Below the pieces are notes generated by a model that saw only the letters and a program-made list of their open reading frames with translations, ran no database searches and was not told the origin of the DNA. DNA of 29,062 bases from positions 1-29,062 of the forward strand of contig USML01000008.1 of the NCBI GenBank assembly GCA_900555855.1, given 5' to 3'. The stretch is from an uncultured Eubacteriales bacterium (lineage in GTDB: Bacteria; Bacillota; Clostridia; Oscillospirales; Butyricicoccaceae). The translations under genes and the position numbers were made by a program. This document shows, piece by piece, positions 15,508 through 23,267 of the stretch; position 1 is the first letter of the stretch; every line of letters starts with the position of its first letter.

Positions 15508-15526
15508 GCAAGGGAGGAGCAAGGAT

Positions 15527-16519
15527 ATGAGCGAGCATTTATTGGAAGTGAAAAACCTTCGCACCAACTTTGCCACCGGCGGCGGGATCGTTCAGGCGGT
15601 GCGCGGCGTGAGCCTTTATGTAGACGCCGGCGAGTTTATCGGCATCATCGGCGAATCCGGCTGCGGCAAGAGCGTCAGTATGATGTCGGTCATGCAGCTG
15701 CTGGCGGATAACGCCGCCGTCCGGGCCGACGCCATCCTGTTTGACGGCATGGATCTGCAGAAGCAAAGCCGCAAGCAGATGCGAAAGCTGCTGGGCAGCA
15801 GCATCGGCATGATCTTTCAGGATCCCATGACCTCGCTGAACCCGCTCTATACCATCGGGAACCAGCTGATGGAGCCGCTGCGGCAGCATCAGAGGATGAC
15901 GCGCGCGGCAGCAAGGGCAAGGGCGCTGGAGATGCTCCGGCTGGTGGGCATCAATGAGCCGGAAAAGCGGCTGAAGCAATATCCCCATGAGCTTTCCGGC
16001 GGTATGCGGCAGCGGGTGATGATTGCCATTGCCATGTGCTGCACACCAAAGCTGCTGATTGCAGATGAGCCTACTACGGCGCTGGATGTGACCATTCAAG
16101 CACAGATCATGGAGCTGATGGCAGAGCTGAAGGATCGGTTTTCCACGGCCACGATCCTGATCACCCACGATCTGGGCGTGATCGCCAGCGTCTGCAGCCG
16201 GGTGATGGTCATGTACGGCGGAAAGATCATGGAGGAGGGCTCCGTGGAGGACATTTTCTATGCGCCGGGCCATCCTTATACCGAAGGCCTGCTGCGGTCG
16301 GTTCCCGGAGATGGCTCCGGCTCCAGAGAAAAGCTGATCCCCATCCCCGGAAGTCCGCCGGATCTGATGAATCCGCCGGTGGGCTGTCCCTTTGCGGCCC
16401 GCTGCCCCAAGGCCATGCGGATCTGCAGCATGGCGCCGGCGGAGCTGACAGAGCTCGGCCCCAATCATCGGGCCGCCTGCTGGCTGCACCATCCCCAGGT
16501 CAAATCCCTGCAGAATTGA
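15527..16519 (+). CDS. oppD: Oligopeptide ABC transporter ATP-binding protein
   Basis: 330 residues, cytosolic ATPase of the OppD/DppD family. Walker A GESGCGKS (42-49), Q-loop [12 protein letters not shown] (95-106), ABC signature LSGGMRQR (156-163), Walker [13 protein letters not shown] (176-187) and switch ITHD (212-215) are intact. The C-terminal OppD/F-specific region ends with [21 protein letters not shown] and CSMAPAEL; its cysteines match members that bind an Fe-S cluster. It should form a heterodimer with the next gene product. GGGAGGAGC precedes the ATG at 15527. Confidence 0.95.
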   Translation: MSEHLLEVKNLRTNFATGGGIVQAVRGVSLYVDAGEFIGIIGESGCGKSVSMMSVMQLLADNAAVRADAILFDGMDLQKQSRKQMRKLLGSSIGMIFQDPMTSLNPLYTIGNQLMEPLRQHQRMTRAAARARALEMLRLVGINEPEKRLKQYPHELSGGMRQRVMIAIAMCCTPKLLIADEPTTALDVTIQAQIMELMAELKDRFSTATILITHDLGVIASVCSRVMVMYGGKIMEEGSVEDIFYAPGHPYTEGLLRSVPGDGSGSREKLIPIPGSPPDLMNPPVGCPFAARCPKAMRICSMAPAELTELGPNHRAACWLHHPQVKSLQN

Positions 16520-16528
16520 GGTGCCATC

Positions 16529-17512
16529 ATGGAGGAGAATAAAGTATTACTGGATGTACAGGGCCTGAAGATGCATTTTCCCGTGCGGGGAAAGGGCCTG
16601 AGCAAAAATGGCGGCGTATTGAAAGCGGTGGACGATGTTTCCTTCTCCATCCAGCGGGGCAGGACCTTCGGCCTGGTTGGAGAATCCGGCTGCGGCAAGA
16701 CCACGGTGGGCCGCACCATCCTGAAGCTGTATCAGGCCACAGCGGGAAAGGTGATCTACGACGGCAAGGACCTTACTGCGATGACGGACAAGGAGTTTTT
16801 TTCCATGCGGCGGGAGCTGCAGATGATCTTTCAGGATCCCATGACCTCGCTGGATCCTCGCCAAACGGTGAATGAGATCGTCGGCGGGCCGCTGCGGCTG
16901 CAGAAGATGGTCGGCAGCAAAAAGGAGCAGGACGAGCGGGTTCTGGAGCTGCTGCACATGGTGGGCCTGAAGGATGACCATGCCAACCGCTATCCTCATG
17001 AGTTTTCCGGCGGACAGCGGCAGCGCATCGGGATCGCCCGGGCGCTGGGTCTGGAGCCGCGGTTTATCGTCTGTGACGAGCCGATCTCCGCGCTGGATGT
17101 ATCCATTCAGGCGCAGGTGGTCAATCTGCTGGAGGACTTTCAGGAGCGGCTTGGCCTGACCTATCTGTTCATCTCCCACGACCTTTCCATGATCCGGCAT
17201 ATTTCCCATCAGGTGGGCGTGATGTATCTGGGCCATCTGGTGGAGGTGGCGGAGGTGGAAGAGCTTTATACCAATATGCGCCATCCTTATACGCAGTCGC
17301 TGATGTCGGCTGCGCCCATCGCCGATCCCAGGGCCGCTGCTGTCAGCCAGCGGATCATTCTGGAGGGCGATGTGCCCTCGCCGCTGAATCCCCCCAGCGG
17401 CTGCCCCTTCCGCACCCGCTGCCGGTTTGCCACCGAGCAGTGCGCATCGGAGATGCCCGCGTTGGAGGATATCGGCGGCGGCCATCTGGTGGCTTGTCAT
17501 CATATGCTGTAA
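16529..17512 (+). CDS. oppF: Oligopeptide ABC transporter ATP-binding protein
   Basis: 327 residues, the partner ATPase of OppD. Walker A GESGCGKT (51-58), Q-loop [12 protein letters not shown] (99-110), signature FSGGQRQR (159-166), Walker [13 protein letters not shown] (179-190) and switch ISHD are complete. The C-terminal OppD/F extension has [20 protein letters not shown]. It begins 9 bases after oppD and is the last gene of the operon; an intrinsic terminator follows 18 bases after the stop. Confidence 0.95.
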   Translation: MEENKVLLDVQGLKMHFPVRGKGLSKNGGVLKAVDDVSFSIQRGRTFGLVGESGCGKTTVGRTILKLYQATAGKVIYDGKDLTAMTDKEFFSMRRELQMIFQDPMTSLDPRQTVNEIVGGPLRLQKMVGSKKEQDERVLELLHMVGLKDDHANRYPHEFSGGQRQRIGIARALGLEPRFIVCDEPISALDVSIQAQVVNLLEDFQERLGLTYLFISHDLSMIRHISHQVGVMYLGHLVEVAEVEELYTNMRHPYTQSLMSAAPIADPRAAAVSQRIILEGDVPSPLNPPSGCPFRTRCRFATEQCASEMPALEDIGGGHLVACHHML

Positions 17513-17530
17513 ATGCAGCCAGACACAAAG

Positions 17531-17560
17531 AAAAGAGCTCTCTGGGGAGAGCTCTTTTTA
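17531..17560 (+). terminator. Intrinsic terminator of oppABCDF
   Basis: AAAAGAGCTCTC pairs with GAGAGCTCTTTT over 12 bases around a TGGG loop and runs directly into T residues. Confidence 0.92.
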
Positions 17561-17618
17561 TGCGGAGTGCGAAAAGACGCTGGAGCGGCGGCCTTTTGGC
17601 AAATACCGCAGGCTTCCC

Positions 17619-17647
17619 TTGTCAAAGGCGCGGATCTGCGGTACAAT
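17619..17647 (+). promoter_or_regulatory. Predicted promoter of the LysE-epimerase genes
   Basis: TTGTCA (17619-17624) and TACAAT (17642-17647) are exactly 17 bases apart. Transcription would start near 17654, 24 bases before the ATG at 17678. Confidence 0.8.
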
Positions 17648-17677
17648 AGAAACGATCATTCTTAGGAGGCGCCGCGC

Positions 17678-18262
17678 ATGAATCTTTCCGCTCTGCTGAT
17701 CTATATGGCGGTCTCGTCCGTCACGCCGGGACCCAACAACCTGATGAGCATGTATCTTGGCATCCACCATGGGCTGCGGGGCAGCACAAAATTTCTCGCC
17801 GGCAGCGCCCTGACCTTGCTGCTGAAGGCGCTGATCTGCGGCGGACTGAATGTTCTGCTGGCAAAGTGGCTGCCGGCGGCGTCGGTCTACCTGAAATGGC
17901 TGGGGGCGGCCTATATGCTCTATCTGGCCTTCTGCATGGCGAAAAGCGGCTTTCAGCAGGGAGAGGGGCCGGAAAAGCAGGGGGAAAACACCTTTATGGC
18001 AGGCGTTTTGCTCCAGTGCCTCAACATGAAAAGCTGGCTTTCCGCCCTGAGTATGTTTTCCGTCTATGTCATGCCCTTCACCACCGGAGGATCCGCCGTT
18101 GCGGGCGTTTCGCTGGCCTTTTGTCTGATGATTCTGCTGTCGTCGGTGATCTGGTGTCTGTTTGGACAGGGCATCCGACGGCTTTATGAGAAATGGCGTC
18201 TGCCCATCAGTCTGCTGATGGCGGCGTCGCTGGTGTTCTGCGCCTGGACGGCGATCCGGTAA
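17678..18262 (+). CDS. LysE/RhtB family amino-acid exporter
   Basis: 194 residues, a small integral membrane protein with about six hydrophobic segments. The N-terminal SSVTPGPNNLMSMYLGIHHGLRG (residues about 13-35) is the LysE/RhtB signature, with the TPGPN motif. These proteins export amino acids or small peptide-derived metabolites. CTTAGGAGG precedes the ATG. Its own promoter lies immediately upstream, after the opp terminator. Placed directly before a dipeptide epimerase and after a peptide importer, it may remove excess amino acids released from imported peptides; this is inference. The substrate is not predictable. Confidence 0.88.
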   Translation: MNLSALLIYMAVSSVTPGPNNLMSMYLGIHHGLRGSTKFLAGSALTLLLKALICGGLNVLLAKWLPAASVYLKWLGAAYMLYLAFCMAKSGFQQGEGPEKQGENTFMAGVLLQCLNMKSWLSALSMFSVYVMPFTTGGSAVAGVSLAFCLMILLSSVIWCLFGQGIRRLYEKWRLPISLLMAASLVFCAWTAIR

Positions 18263-18276
18263 AGAAGAACAGGAAA

Positions 18277-18308
18277 CGGCACACGGCGCTTTGCCCTGTG
18301 CCGCTTTT
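18277..18308 (+). other. Hairpin between LysE-type gene and epimerase gene
   Basis: CGGCACA pairs with TGTGCCG (with further inner pairs) and is followed by CTTTTG. The T run is short, so this is a weak or partial terminator, or an intercistronic hairpin; the two genes are 67 bases apart and no promoter is obvious between them. Confidence 0.5.
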
Positions 18309-18329
18309 GAAATAAAAAGGAGGAATATC

Positions 18330-19427
18330 ATGCGAATCACAGAAGTCCGGCTTGGCAGGATCTCCGTTCCCCTGAGAGTCCCCTTTAAGACCGCCCTGCG
18401 CCGGGTAGACAGCGTGGAGGATGTTATCGTGGAGGTGCGCACCGATGTGGGCGCCGTGGGCTATGGCGAAGCGCCGCCCACCGGCGTGATCACCGGCGAC
18501 ACCACGGGCAGCATCCTGGGCGCCATCCGGGATCATATCGCAAAGGCCATCCTCGGCCGGGAGGTGGACGACTTTGAGGATCTGATGCAGGCGGTGCAGC
18601 GGTCCGTCGTCAAAAACACCAGTGCCAAGGCCGCCGTGGACATGGCCCTCTGGGATCTTTACGGCCAGCTTTATGATATCCCGGTGCATAAGCTCATGGG
18701 CGGCGCGCGCAGACAGATCATTACGGATATCACCATCAGCGTCAATCCGCCGGAGGAGATGGCCCGGGATGCGCTGGACGCCGTCCGCCGGGGCTATGAC
18801 TGCCTGAAGGTCAAGGTGGGCGCCGATCCCACGCTGGATGTGGCCCGTCTGGCCGCAGTGCGGCAGGCGGTGGGACAGCAGGTCTGCATCCGCATCGACG
18901 CCAATCAGGCGTGGCAGCCCAAGGAGGCCGTCCGGATCCTGAACCAGATGCAGGAGCGGGGGCTGCAGATCGAATTTGTGGAGCAGCCGGTGGCCGCCCA
19001 CGATTTTGACGGCCTGAAATATGTCACCGAGCGCAGCTATGTGCCCGTTTTGGCCGACGAGAGCGTCTTTTCCCCCGAGGATGCGCTGCGGATCATGCAG
19101 ATGCGGGCGGCGGATCTGGTGAACATCAAGCTGATGAAATGCGGCGGACTGTATAACGCCCTGAAGATCGCTTCCGCCGCCGAGGTCTATGGGGTGGAAT
19201 GCATGATCGGCTGTATGCTGGAGGCGAAGATCGCCGTCAACGCGGCGGTGGAGCTGGCCTGCGCCAAAAAGATCATCACCAAGGTGGATCTGGACGGGCC
19301 GGTGCTTTGCTCGGTGGATCCCATTCAGGGCGGCGCAGTGTTCCGGGAGAAGGAGATCACCGTCTCCGACGCGCCGGGTCTGGGCATCCAAGGCATCGAC
19401 CCCGCCTATCTTACCTGGCTGGAATAA
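18330..19427 (+). CDS. Dipeptide epimerase (L-Ala-D/L-Glu epimerase type, enolase superfamily)
   Basis: 365 residues from the ATG at 18330, chosen because AAAGGAGG lies just upstream; the frame opens 13 codons earlier without a site. Enolase-superfamily layout: N-terminal capping domain, then a TIM barrel. Catalytic and metal residues are all visible: K160/K162 in LKVKVG, D190 in RIDANQAW, E218 in FVEQP, D243 in LADES, K267 in VNIKLMKCGG, and the dipeptide-binding D320-L-D322 in KVDLDGP. These match within one position the residues I recall for Bacillus subtilis YkfB. The reaction is reversible epimerisation at the alpha carbon of the second residue of a dipeptide, best known for L-Ala-D-Glu from murein. 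A different dipeptide specificity is possible, since the family is diverse. The upstream opp operon would supply peptides. Confidence 0.88.
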   Translation: MRITEVRLGRISVPLRVPFKTALRRVDSVEDVIVEVRTDVGAVGYGEAPPTGVITGDTTGSILGAIRDHIAKAILGREVDDFEDLMQAVQRSVVKNTSAKAAVDMALWDLYGQLYDIPVHKLMGGARRQIITDITISVNPPEEMARDALDAVRRGYDCLKVKVGADPTLDVARLAAVRQAVGQQVCIRIDANQAWQPKEAVRILNQMQERGLQIEFVEQPVAAHDFDGLKYVTERSYVPVLADESVFSPEDALRIMQMRAADLVNIKLMKCGGLYNALKIASAAEVYGVECMIGCMLEAKIAVNAAVELACAKKIITKVDLDGPVLCSVDPIQGGAVFREKEITVSDAPGLGIQGIDPAYLTWLE

Positions 19428-19469
19428 AAAAACCGCCCCGTTCGAGGCGCGGAGGGAAGGCGAACACAA

Positions 19470-20027
19470 ATGCGTAAAAATATCGGAAAAAAGCCGTGGT
19501 TTTATCCGCTGCCGGTGCTCATCATCGGCACCTATGACGAAAACGGCGTGCCGGACGCCATGAACGCCGCCTATGGCGGGCTTTATACGGCGGACATGAT
19601 CGAGTTTTGCATTGCCCACAGCAGAAAGACCTTCCGGAACCTTCAAAAGACCGGGGCCTTTACCGTCAGCTTTGCAGACAAGGCCAATCTGGCCGCCAGC
19701 GATTATGTGGGGCTGGTCTCCGGCAACGACACGCCGGACAAAATGAAAAAGGCCGGCTGGACGGTCCGCCGGTCGGAGACGGTGAATGCGCCGATCTTTG
19801 AGGAGCTGCCGGTCACATGGGAATGTGAGCTGGTGCGGATCACCGAGGAAGGCAATGTTCTTGGCCGGCTCATCAACATCAGCGTGAATGAGGCGGTGCT
19901 GGACGGCGCGGGCCGGATCTCCATGGAGAAATTCACGCCGCTGGTCTTTGACCACGCCACCAATGATTACCGGAGCGTCGGGGGCGTGGCCGGAAAGGCC
20001 TTTGAAGCGGGCAAGGCCCTGGAATAA
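19470..20027 (+). CDS. Flavin reductase-like (FMN-binding split barrel) protein
   Basis: 185 residues. The sequence has the flavin-reductase (DIM6/NTAB) layout: KPWFYPLPVLIIGTYDENGVPDAMNAAYGGLYT (residues 7-39), then IEFCIAHSRKTFRNLQKTGAFTVSFAD, and DYVGLVSGNDTPDKMKKAGW, which resembles the members with a family-typical FMN contact region. Such proteins bind FMN and reduce flavins or partner proteins; no specific partner is encoded nearby. GGAGGGAAGG lies upstream of the ATG at 19470, 42 bases after the epimerase stop. No terminator separates it convincingly from the epimerase, so it may be cotranscribed. A strong palindromic terminator follows it. Confidence 0.85.
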   Translation: MRKNIGKKPWFYPLPVLIIGTYDENGVPDAMNAAYGGLYTADMIEFCIAHSRKTFRNLQKTGAFTVSFADKANLAASDYVGLVSGNDTPDKMKKAGWTVRRSETVNAPIFEELPVTWECELVRITEEGNVLGRLINISVNEAVLDGAGRISMEKFTPLVFDHATNDYRSVGGVAGKAFEAGKALE

Positions 20028-20054
20028 GCCGCCGGGCCGGCACAAAAACAGCAG

Positions 20055-20600
20055 CTACAGCCAGAGGAGCTCCTCTGGCTGTTTTTCTGTGCAGAGAAAG
20101 AGGGAAAAGCCGGGGCGGAAGGCGGGCCGGGTCAGAAAAGCATCCGGCAGGGCGGGGAAGCGGCCTGCGGCGTCGACGGTGGAAAAATGCCGGGCAGGCA
20201 GCAGAAGGCCCGTGCCGCGGTATTTCAGATAGCTTTCCCGGGCGCTCCAGACCTCAAAAAAGGCGGTCTCGCCCCGGGCGCGGACAAAGGCGGCCTCGTT
20301 GGGATGAAAATACCGCTCCGCCATGGCCTGCCAGGGGCGGGCGTCCTGCCGCTGCACATCCAGCCCCACCTCCTGAGAGGAAAGGGCGCACAGCCAAAGC
20401 CCGCCGCTGTGGCTGATGCTGAAGCGCAGGCTGGGGCAGTCTGGAAAAAAGGGTTTTCCGTGGGGGCCGAAGGCCAGCGTCAGCCGTTCCGGCGGGGCGC
20501 AGGATACCGCCAGCTGCTGCAAAAGCGCATGGGAGCGCGCCCTTCCCCCGGAAAAGGGGCGGACGGCCAGCAAAACGGCGCCGGGGCGAAGCGCGTTCAT
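20055..20600 (-). CDS. Sfp-type 4'-phosphopantetheinyl transferase
   Basis: 181 residues from the ATG at 20600, which has a strong GGAGGTGACC site; a longer open frame runs antisense of the GNAT fragment and is not used. The enzyme transfers phosphopantetheine from CoA to a serine of acyl- or peptidyl-carrier proteins. Seen: FGPHGKPFF (substrate/CoA region, 44-52), FSISHSGG (60-67), VGLDVQRQD (78-86) and FFEVWSARESYLKYRGTGL (114-132). The usual metal motif G-x-D-x-E reads G-L-D81-V-Q83, so the second acidic residue is Gln; E122 in the ARESYLK element is kept. It is shorter than Bacillus Sfp (about 220 residues). No carrier protein or PKS/NRPS gene is in the window. Third gene of the aldo/keto reductase operon, 4 bases after the GNAT fragment. 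Confidence 0.85.
   Translation of the reverse strand: MNALRPGAVLLAVRPFSGGRARSHALLQQLAVSCAPPERLTLAFGPHGKPFFPDCPSLRFSISHSGGLWLCALSSQEVGLDVQRQDARPWQAMAERYFHPNEAAFVRARGETAFFEVWSARESYLKYRGTGLLLPARHFSTVDAAGRFPALPDAFLTRPAFRPGFSLFLCTEKQPEELLWL
20056..20086. terminator. Bidirectional terminator, overlapping the 3' end of the sfp-type gene
   Basis: CAGCCAGAGGAG and CTCCTCTGGCTG form a perfect 24-base palindrome (20058-20081) followed by TTTTT on the plus strand. On the minus strand the arms encode the last codons of the phosphopantetheinyl transferase, and the downstream bases include TGTTTTTGTG, so the same element can serve both convergent genes. Confidence 0.88.
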
Positions 20601-20604
20601 GGGG

Positions 20605-20862
20605 TCACCTCCGAAAGCGCCCGGAAGCTCCCGCCAGATCCACCTTGCAGAAGCCCAGGACCGCGCCGTCCTGCTCCGCCGCGGCGATCCGGGAGGAGCC
20701 TTCGGCGAGGGCGCGGGAAAACAGGGCCAGCGTCTCCTCATAGGGGCGGCTGGGATAGCTGCCGGCAAAATGGACGGAGACCCGGTTATGGTGCTGCGCC
20801 AAAGCCTCCAGACAGGGGCGCAGCGCAGGGACGCAGGCGGGAGAAAGCTCTTTCAGAAGCAT
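20605..20862 (-). pseudogene. N-terminal half of a GNAT acetyltransferase, truncated
   Basis: 85 codons with a good start (ATG at 20862, GGAGG 5 bases upstream). The protein begins MLLKELSPACVPALRPCLEA and continues through HHNRVSVHFAGSYPSRPYEE and IAAAEQDGAVLGFCKVDLAG, which looks like the first half of a GNAT fold: helix 1-2 and the first beta strands. It then ends in GASGRFRR and a stop just 4 bases before the sfp-type start. The acetyl-CoA binding motif A (R/Q-x-x-G-x-G/A) is missing, and I do not find it in another frame, because the sfp gene begins immediately. It is either a deletion remnant fused to the sfp leader or a genuine small protein. No acetyltransferase activity should be expected. 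Confidence 0.55.
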
Positions 20863-20875
20863 AAGTTCCTCCGGT

Positions 20876-21979
20876 TCAGGCGAAATAGCGGGCGATCTCT
20901 TCCATGCGGGAGGGCTGGTCCACGCCGAAGGGACAGCGGGCGGCGCAATGCCCGCAGGAAATGCAGGCGGAAGAGTTGACGGAGAGCTTGCCGTAATGGC
21001 TGGCGGCAAGGGCGTCGCCGGCCCGGGCCAGGTCGTAGTATTTATTGACCAGACCCACATCGATGCCGGCGGGACAGGGCTGGCAGTGGTTGCAGTAGAC
21101 GCAGCAGCCGGTGGCGCCGGGCGGGGAGAACTGCCCGATGCAGGAATAATCCAGCGCTTCGGCAGAGGACTGGGGGAAATCCAGCAGGGCCTGCAGATCG
21201 TCCATGCCGCGGACGCCGGGGACCACAGACAGCACGCCGGGCCGGGCCAGCGCATATTGCAGGCACTGGAAGCGGGTCAGGGCCTGATGGAAGGGCGATT
21301 CCGCCTCGGAGAGGAGCTTGCCGGCAAAAAAGGGCTTCATGACGGAGATGCCCACGCCCTCCGCCTGACACCGGCGGAACAGCGCCGCCCGCTCGCCGCT
21401 GGAGCCCAGGGCAAACTCATCGCCCTGCTCCAGATCGTAGGCGGGGTTGATGGAAAACATCATCATGTCCATCAGGCCGGTGTCCAGCAGACGCTGGGCT
21501 ACGGCGGGCGTATGGGAGGAAAAGCCCAGATGGCGGAGATGGCCGGCCCGGCGCATGGACTGGGCAAACTCCAGAATTCCGTTTTTCTCCAGCGCGTCGA
21601 TGTCGGCCAGCTCGTCTACACAGTGGAGGAAGCCGAAGTCTGCATAGTCGGTGCCCAGCGTTTCCAGCTCCCAGGCGAAGGTCCGCTGGATCTCGCTCAG
21701 ATCCCGGGACCAGCCGTATTCGCCGCTTTCGTTGTAGACGGCGCCCAGATGCAGCTGGAAGAAGACCTGCTCCCGGCGGCCGCGGATGGCCTGGCCGAAG
21801 GGCGCGTAGGTCTTGGCTGCGCCGGCGCAGAGGTCGAAGAAGTTGATGCCGTGGGCGATGGCGGTCTCGATGACCTGCCGGATCTCTGCCGCCGGGGCCT
21901 GCTGGATGCCTCCCAGACCCAGCCCAAGCGTGCTGAAGCGCTTTGTGGGAGCGCCGTGGGGAAGCACTCGGTATTCCAT
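20876..21979 (-). CDS. Aldo/keto reductase with C-terminal double [4Fe-4S] ferredoxin motif
   Basis: 367 residues from the ATG at 21979 (AAAGGAGGA upstream); the 21 extra codons of the open frame lie in the promoter leader. Residues 1-270 form an aldo/keto reductase barrel: LGLGLGGIQQA, INFFDLCAGAAKTYAPFG (D49), DFGFLHCVDE (H119), HLGFSSHTP, GVGISVMKPFFAGKLL and VPGVRGMDDL. The C-terminal part has two cluster motifs, C293-x2-C296-x2-C299-x2-C302-P and C339-x2-C342-x2-C345-x3-C349-P. The usual AKR tyrosine is displaced (Y58 rather than D49+5) and the catalytic lysine position reads FFQLHLG. The enzyme probably passes electrons through Fe-S centres rather than acting as a simple NADPH reductase. 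First gene of an operon with the GNAT fragment and the phosphopantetheinyl transferase. Controlled by a MerR-type promoter. Confidence 0.92.
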   Translation of the reverse strand: MEYRVLPHGAPTKRFSTLGLGLGGIQQAPAAEIRQVIETAIAHGINFFDLCAGAAKTYAPFGQAIRGRREQVFFQLHLGAVYNESGEYGWSRDLSEIQRTFAWELETLGTDYADFGFLHCVDELADIDALEKNGILEFAQSMRRAGHLRHLGFSSHTPAVAQRLLDTGLMDMMMFSINPAYDLEQGDEFALGSSGERAALFRRCQAEGVGISVMKPFFAGKLLSEAESPFHQALTRFQCLQYALARPGVLSVVPGVRGMDDLQALLDFPQSSAEALDYSCIGQFSPPGATGCCVYCNHCQPCPAGIDVGLVNKYYDLARAGDALAASHYGKLSVNSSACISCGHCAARCPFGVDQPSRMEEIARYFA

Positions 21980-22032
21980 AAAATGGATCCTCCTTTTCGG
22001 CGGCCATGGAGCCGCCGGAATTGTATAAGCCA

Positions 22033-22063
22033 AGTGTAGCACCTGAAGCCGGATTCAGGTCAA
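22033..22063 (-). promoter_or_regulatory. MerR-type promoter and operator of the aldo/keto reductase operon
   Basis: On the minus strand TTGACC (22063-22058) and TACACT (22038-22033) are 19 bases apart. The spacer holds a perfect dyad, ACCTGAA-N6-TTCAGGT (22041-22060). An overlong 19-base spacer filled by a dyad is the hallmark of promoters activated by MerR-family regulators. The leader to the ATG at 21979 is about 47 bases. No merR-type gene lies in the window, so the regulator is encoded elsewhere. Confidence 0.82.
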
Positions 22064-22077
22064 GAGTTTTTTATTTC

Positions 22078-22647
22078 TTACAGAGAAAACAGTCCCATGC
22101 CCAGCAGGGCCGAGAGCAGCAGCATCAGCATGGGGGAGGGGGCCTTGCTCCGGCGGAGCTTCCAGAGCAGGCGGAAGGCCAGCAGCAGAAGCAGCACGGC
22201 GATGCTCCGCCAATCCGGCAGCAGCGGCTCGCCCAGCCGGGAAAGGCCCAGCAGCGTGCTCAGCCCCATGGTGACGGCGGTGGAAAGGATCATGGCCACC
22301 ACGCAGGGCCGAACGCCCCGGAGAAAGGCCTCCACGCCGGCATAGCGCAGCAGATCCCGCAGCAGGGCGGCAATCAGCAGAATGATGCAGAAGGAGGGCA
22401 GCGCCACGCCCAGCGTGGCGGCCGCAGCGCCGGGAAGACCTGCCTGGGAGGCGCCGATGAAGGTGGCCATGTTGACAGCCAGAGGGCCGGGGGTGGATTC
22501 GGAGACAGCGATGAAGCTGAGAAAGTCGCCCTCCGACAGCCAGCCGTTGGAAAGAACGGTCTCCCGGATCAGAGAGATCATGCCGTAGCCGCCGCCGAAG
22601 GAGACGGCGCCGATCTTCAGAAAGGCAAGGAAAAGCCGAAGGATCAT
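22078..22647 (-). CDS. Chromate transporter family protein, second half-size subunit
   Basis: 189 residues from the ATG at 22647, which overlaps the preceding gene in a 4-base ATGA. The protein is one CHR domain: FLKIGAVSFGGGYGMISLIRE (residues about 8-28), then SESTPGPLAVNMATFIG, and about six hydrophobic segments. The GGGYGM and STPGP motifs identify the chromate ion transporter (ChrA) family. In many Gram-positives two short genes replace the single two-domain ChrA and work as a pair. The physiological substrate in an anaerobe may be another oxyanion such as sulfate. The longer open frame with 34 extra codons overlaps the upstream gene and is rejected. Confidence 0.88.
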   Translation of the reverse strand: MILRLFLAFLKIGAVSFGGGYGMISLIRETVLSNGWLSEGDFLSFIAVSESTPGPLAVNMATFIGASQAGLPGAAAATLGVALPSFCIILLIAALLRDLLRYAGVEAFLRGVRPCVVAMILSTAVTMGLSTLLGLSRLGEPLLPDWRSIAVLLLLLAFRLLWKLRRSKAPSPMLMLLLSALLGMGLFSL

Positions 22648-23246
22648 CGGTCTCCCTCCCTTTGGCGCAGGCGGCCCAGCAGAAAGAGAAACAGGCTCAG
22701 CGCGCCGCAGATCAGGATGTAAAACACGGAGGAAAAGCGGACGGCACACAGAGAGAAAACCGTCATCACCAGCAGGACGGCGATCAGCAGCAGACGGGAG
22801 AGGACCGTTTTTTCCAGCGCCTTCTGCATCCGCAGCCCGGCAGAGCAGATCAGATAGATCACGCAGACCCGGATCCCCCGGAAGGCTCGCTCCACCCAGA
22901 CCAGCGAAAGGAACCGGTCAAAAAACAGGGAGATCAGATAAATGATGACGAAGGATGGCAGGCACACCGCCAGCGTGGCGGCGGCAGAGCCCAAAACGCC
23001 GCCCAGCCGGTAGCCGATATAGGTGGCGCTGTTGATGGCCACTGGGCCGGGGGTGGATTCGGAGATGGCGACCATGTCTAAAAACTCCTCCCGGGAGAGC
23101 CAGCCCTGCTTGTCGATGATCTCGCTTTCCAGCAGGGCGATCATGGCATAGCCGCCGCCGAAGGTAACGGCACCGATCTTGAGAAAGGTCAGAAACAGCT
23201 GCGGCAGAATACCCTTGCCGCCGGCCGGCTTTGGAAAGGCTTGCAT
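22644..23246 (-). CDS. Chromate transporter family protein, first half-size subunit
   Basis: 200 residues, single CHR domain with LFLTFLKIGAVTFGGGYAMIALLESEI (residues 17-43) and SESTPGPVAINSATYIGY (about 68-85), followed by further membrane segments and a basic C-terminus (GRLRQREGDR). GAGGTGG lies 4 bases before the ATG at 23246. A promoter (TTGACA, 16 bases, TATGCT) sits just upstream. It forms a two-gene operon with the following half-size subunit. Confidence 0.9.
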   Translation of the reverse strand: MQAFPKPAGGKGILPQLFLTFLKIGAVTFGGGYAMIALLESEIIDKQGWLSREEFLDMVAISESTPGPVAINSATYIGYRLGGVLGSAAATLAVCLPSFVIIYLISLFFDRFLSLVWVERAFRGIRVCVIYLICSAGLRMQKALEKTVLSRLLLIAVLLVMTVFSLCAVRFSSVFYILICGALSLFLFLLGRLRQREGDR

Positions 23247-23267
23247 AAAACCACCTCACTGGAGCAT

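Noticed and set aside
19428..19469. Possible terminator after the epimerase gene
   Set aside because: CGCC/GGCG arms are short and no T run follows on the plus strand; cotranscription with the flavin-reductase gene is as likely.
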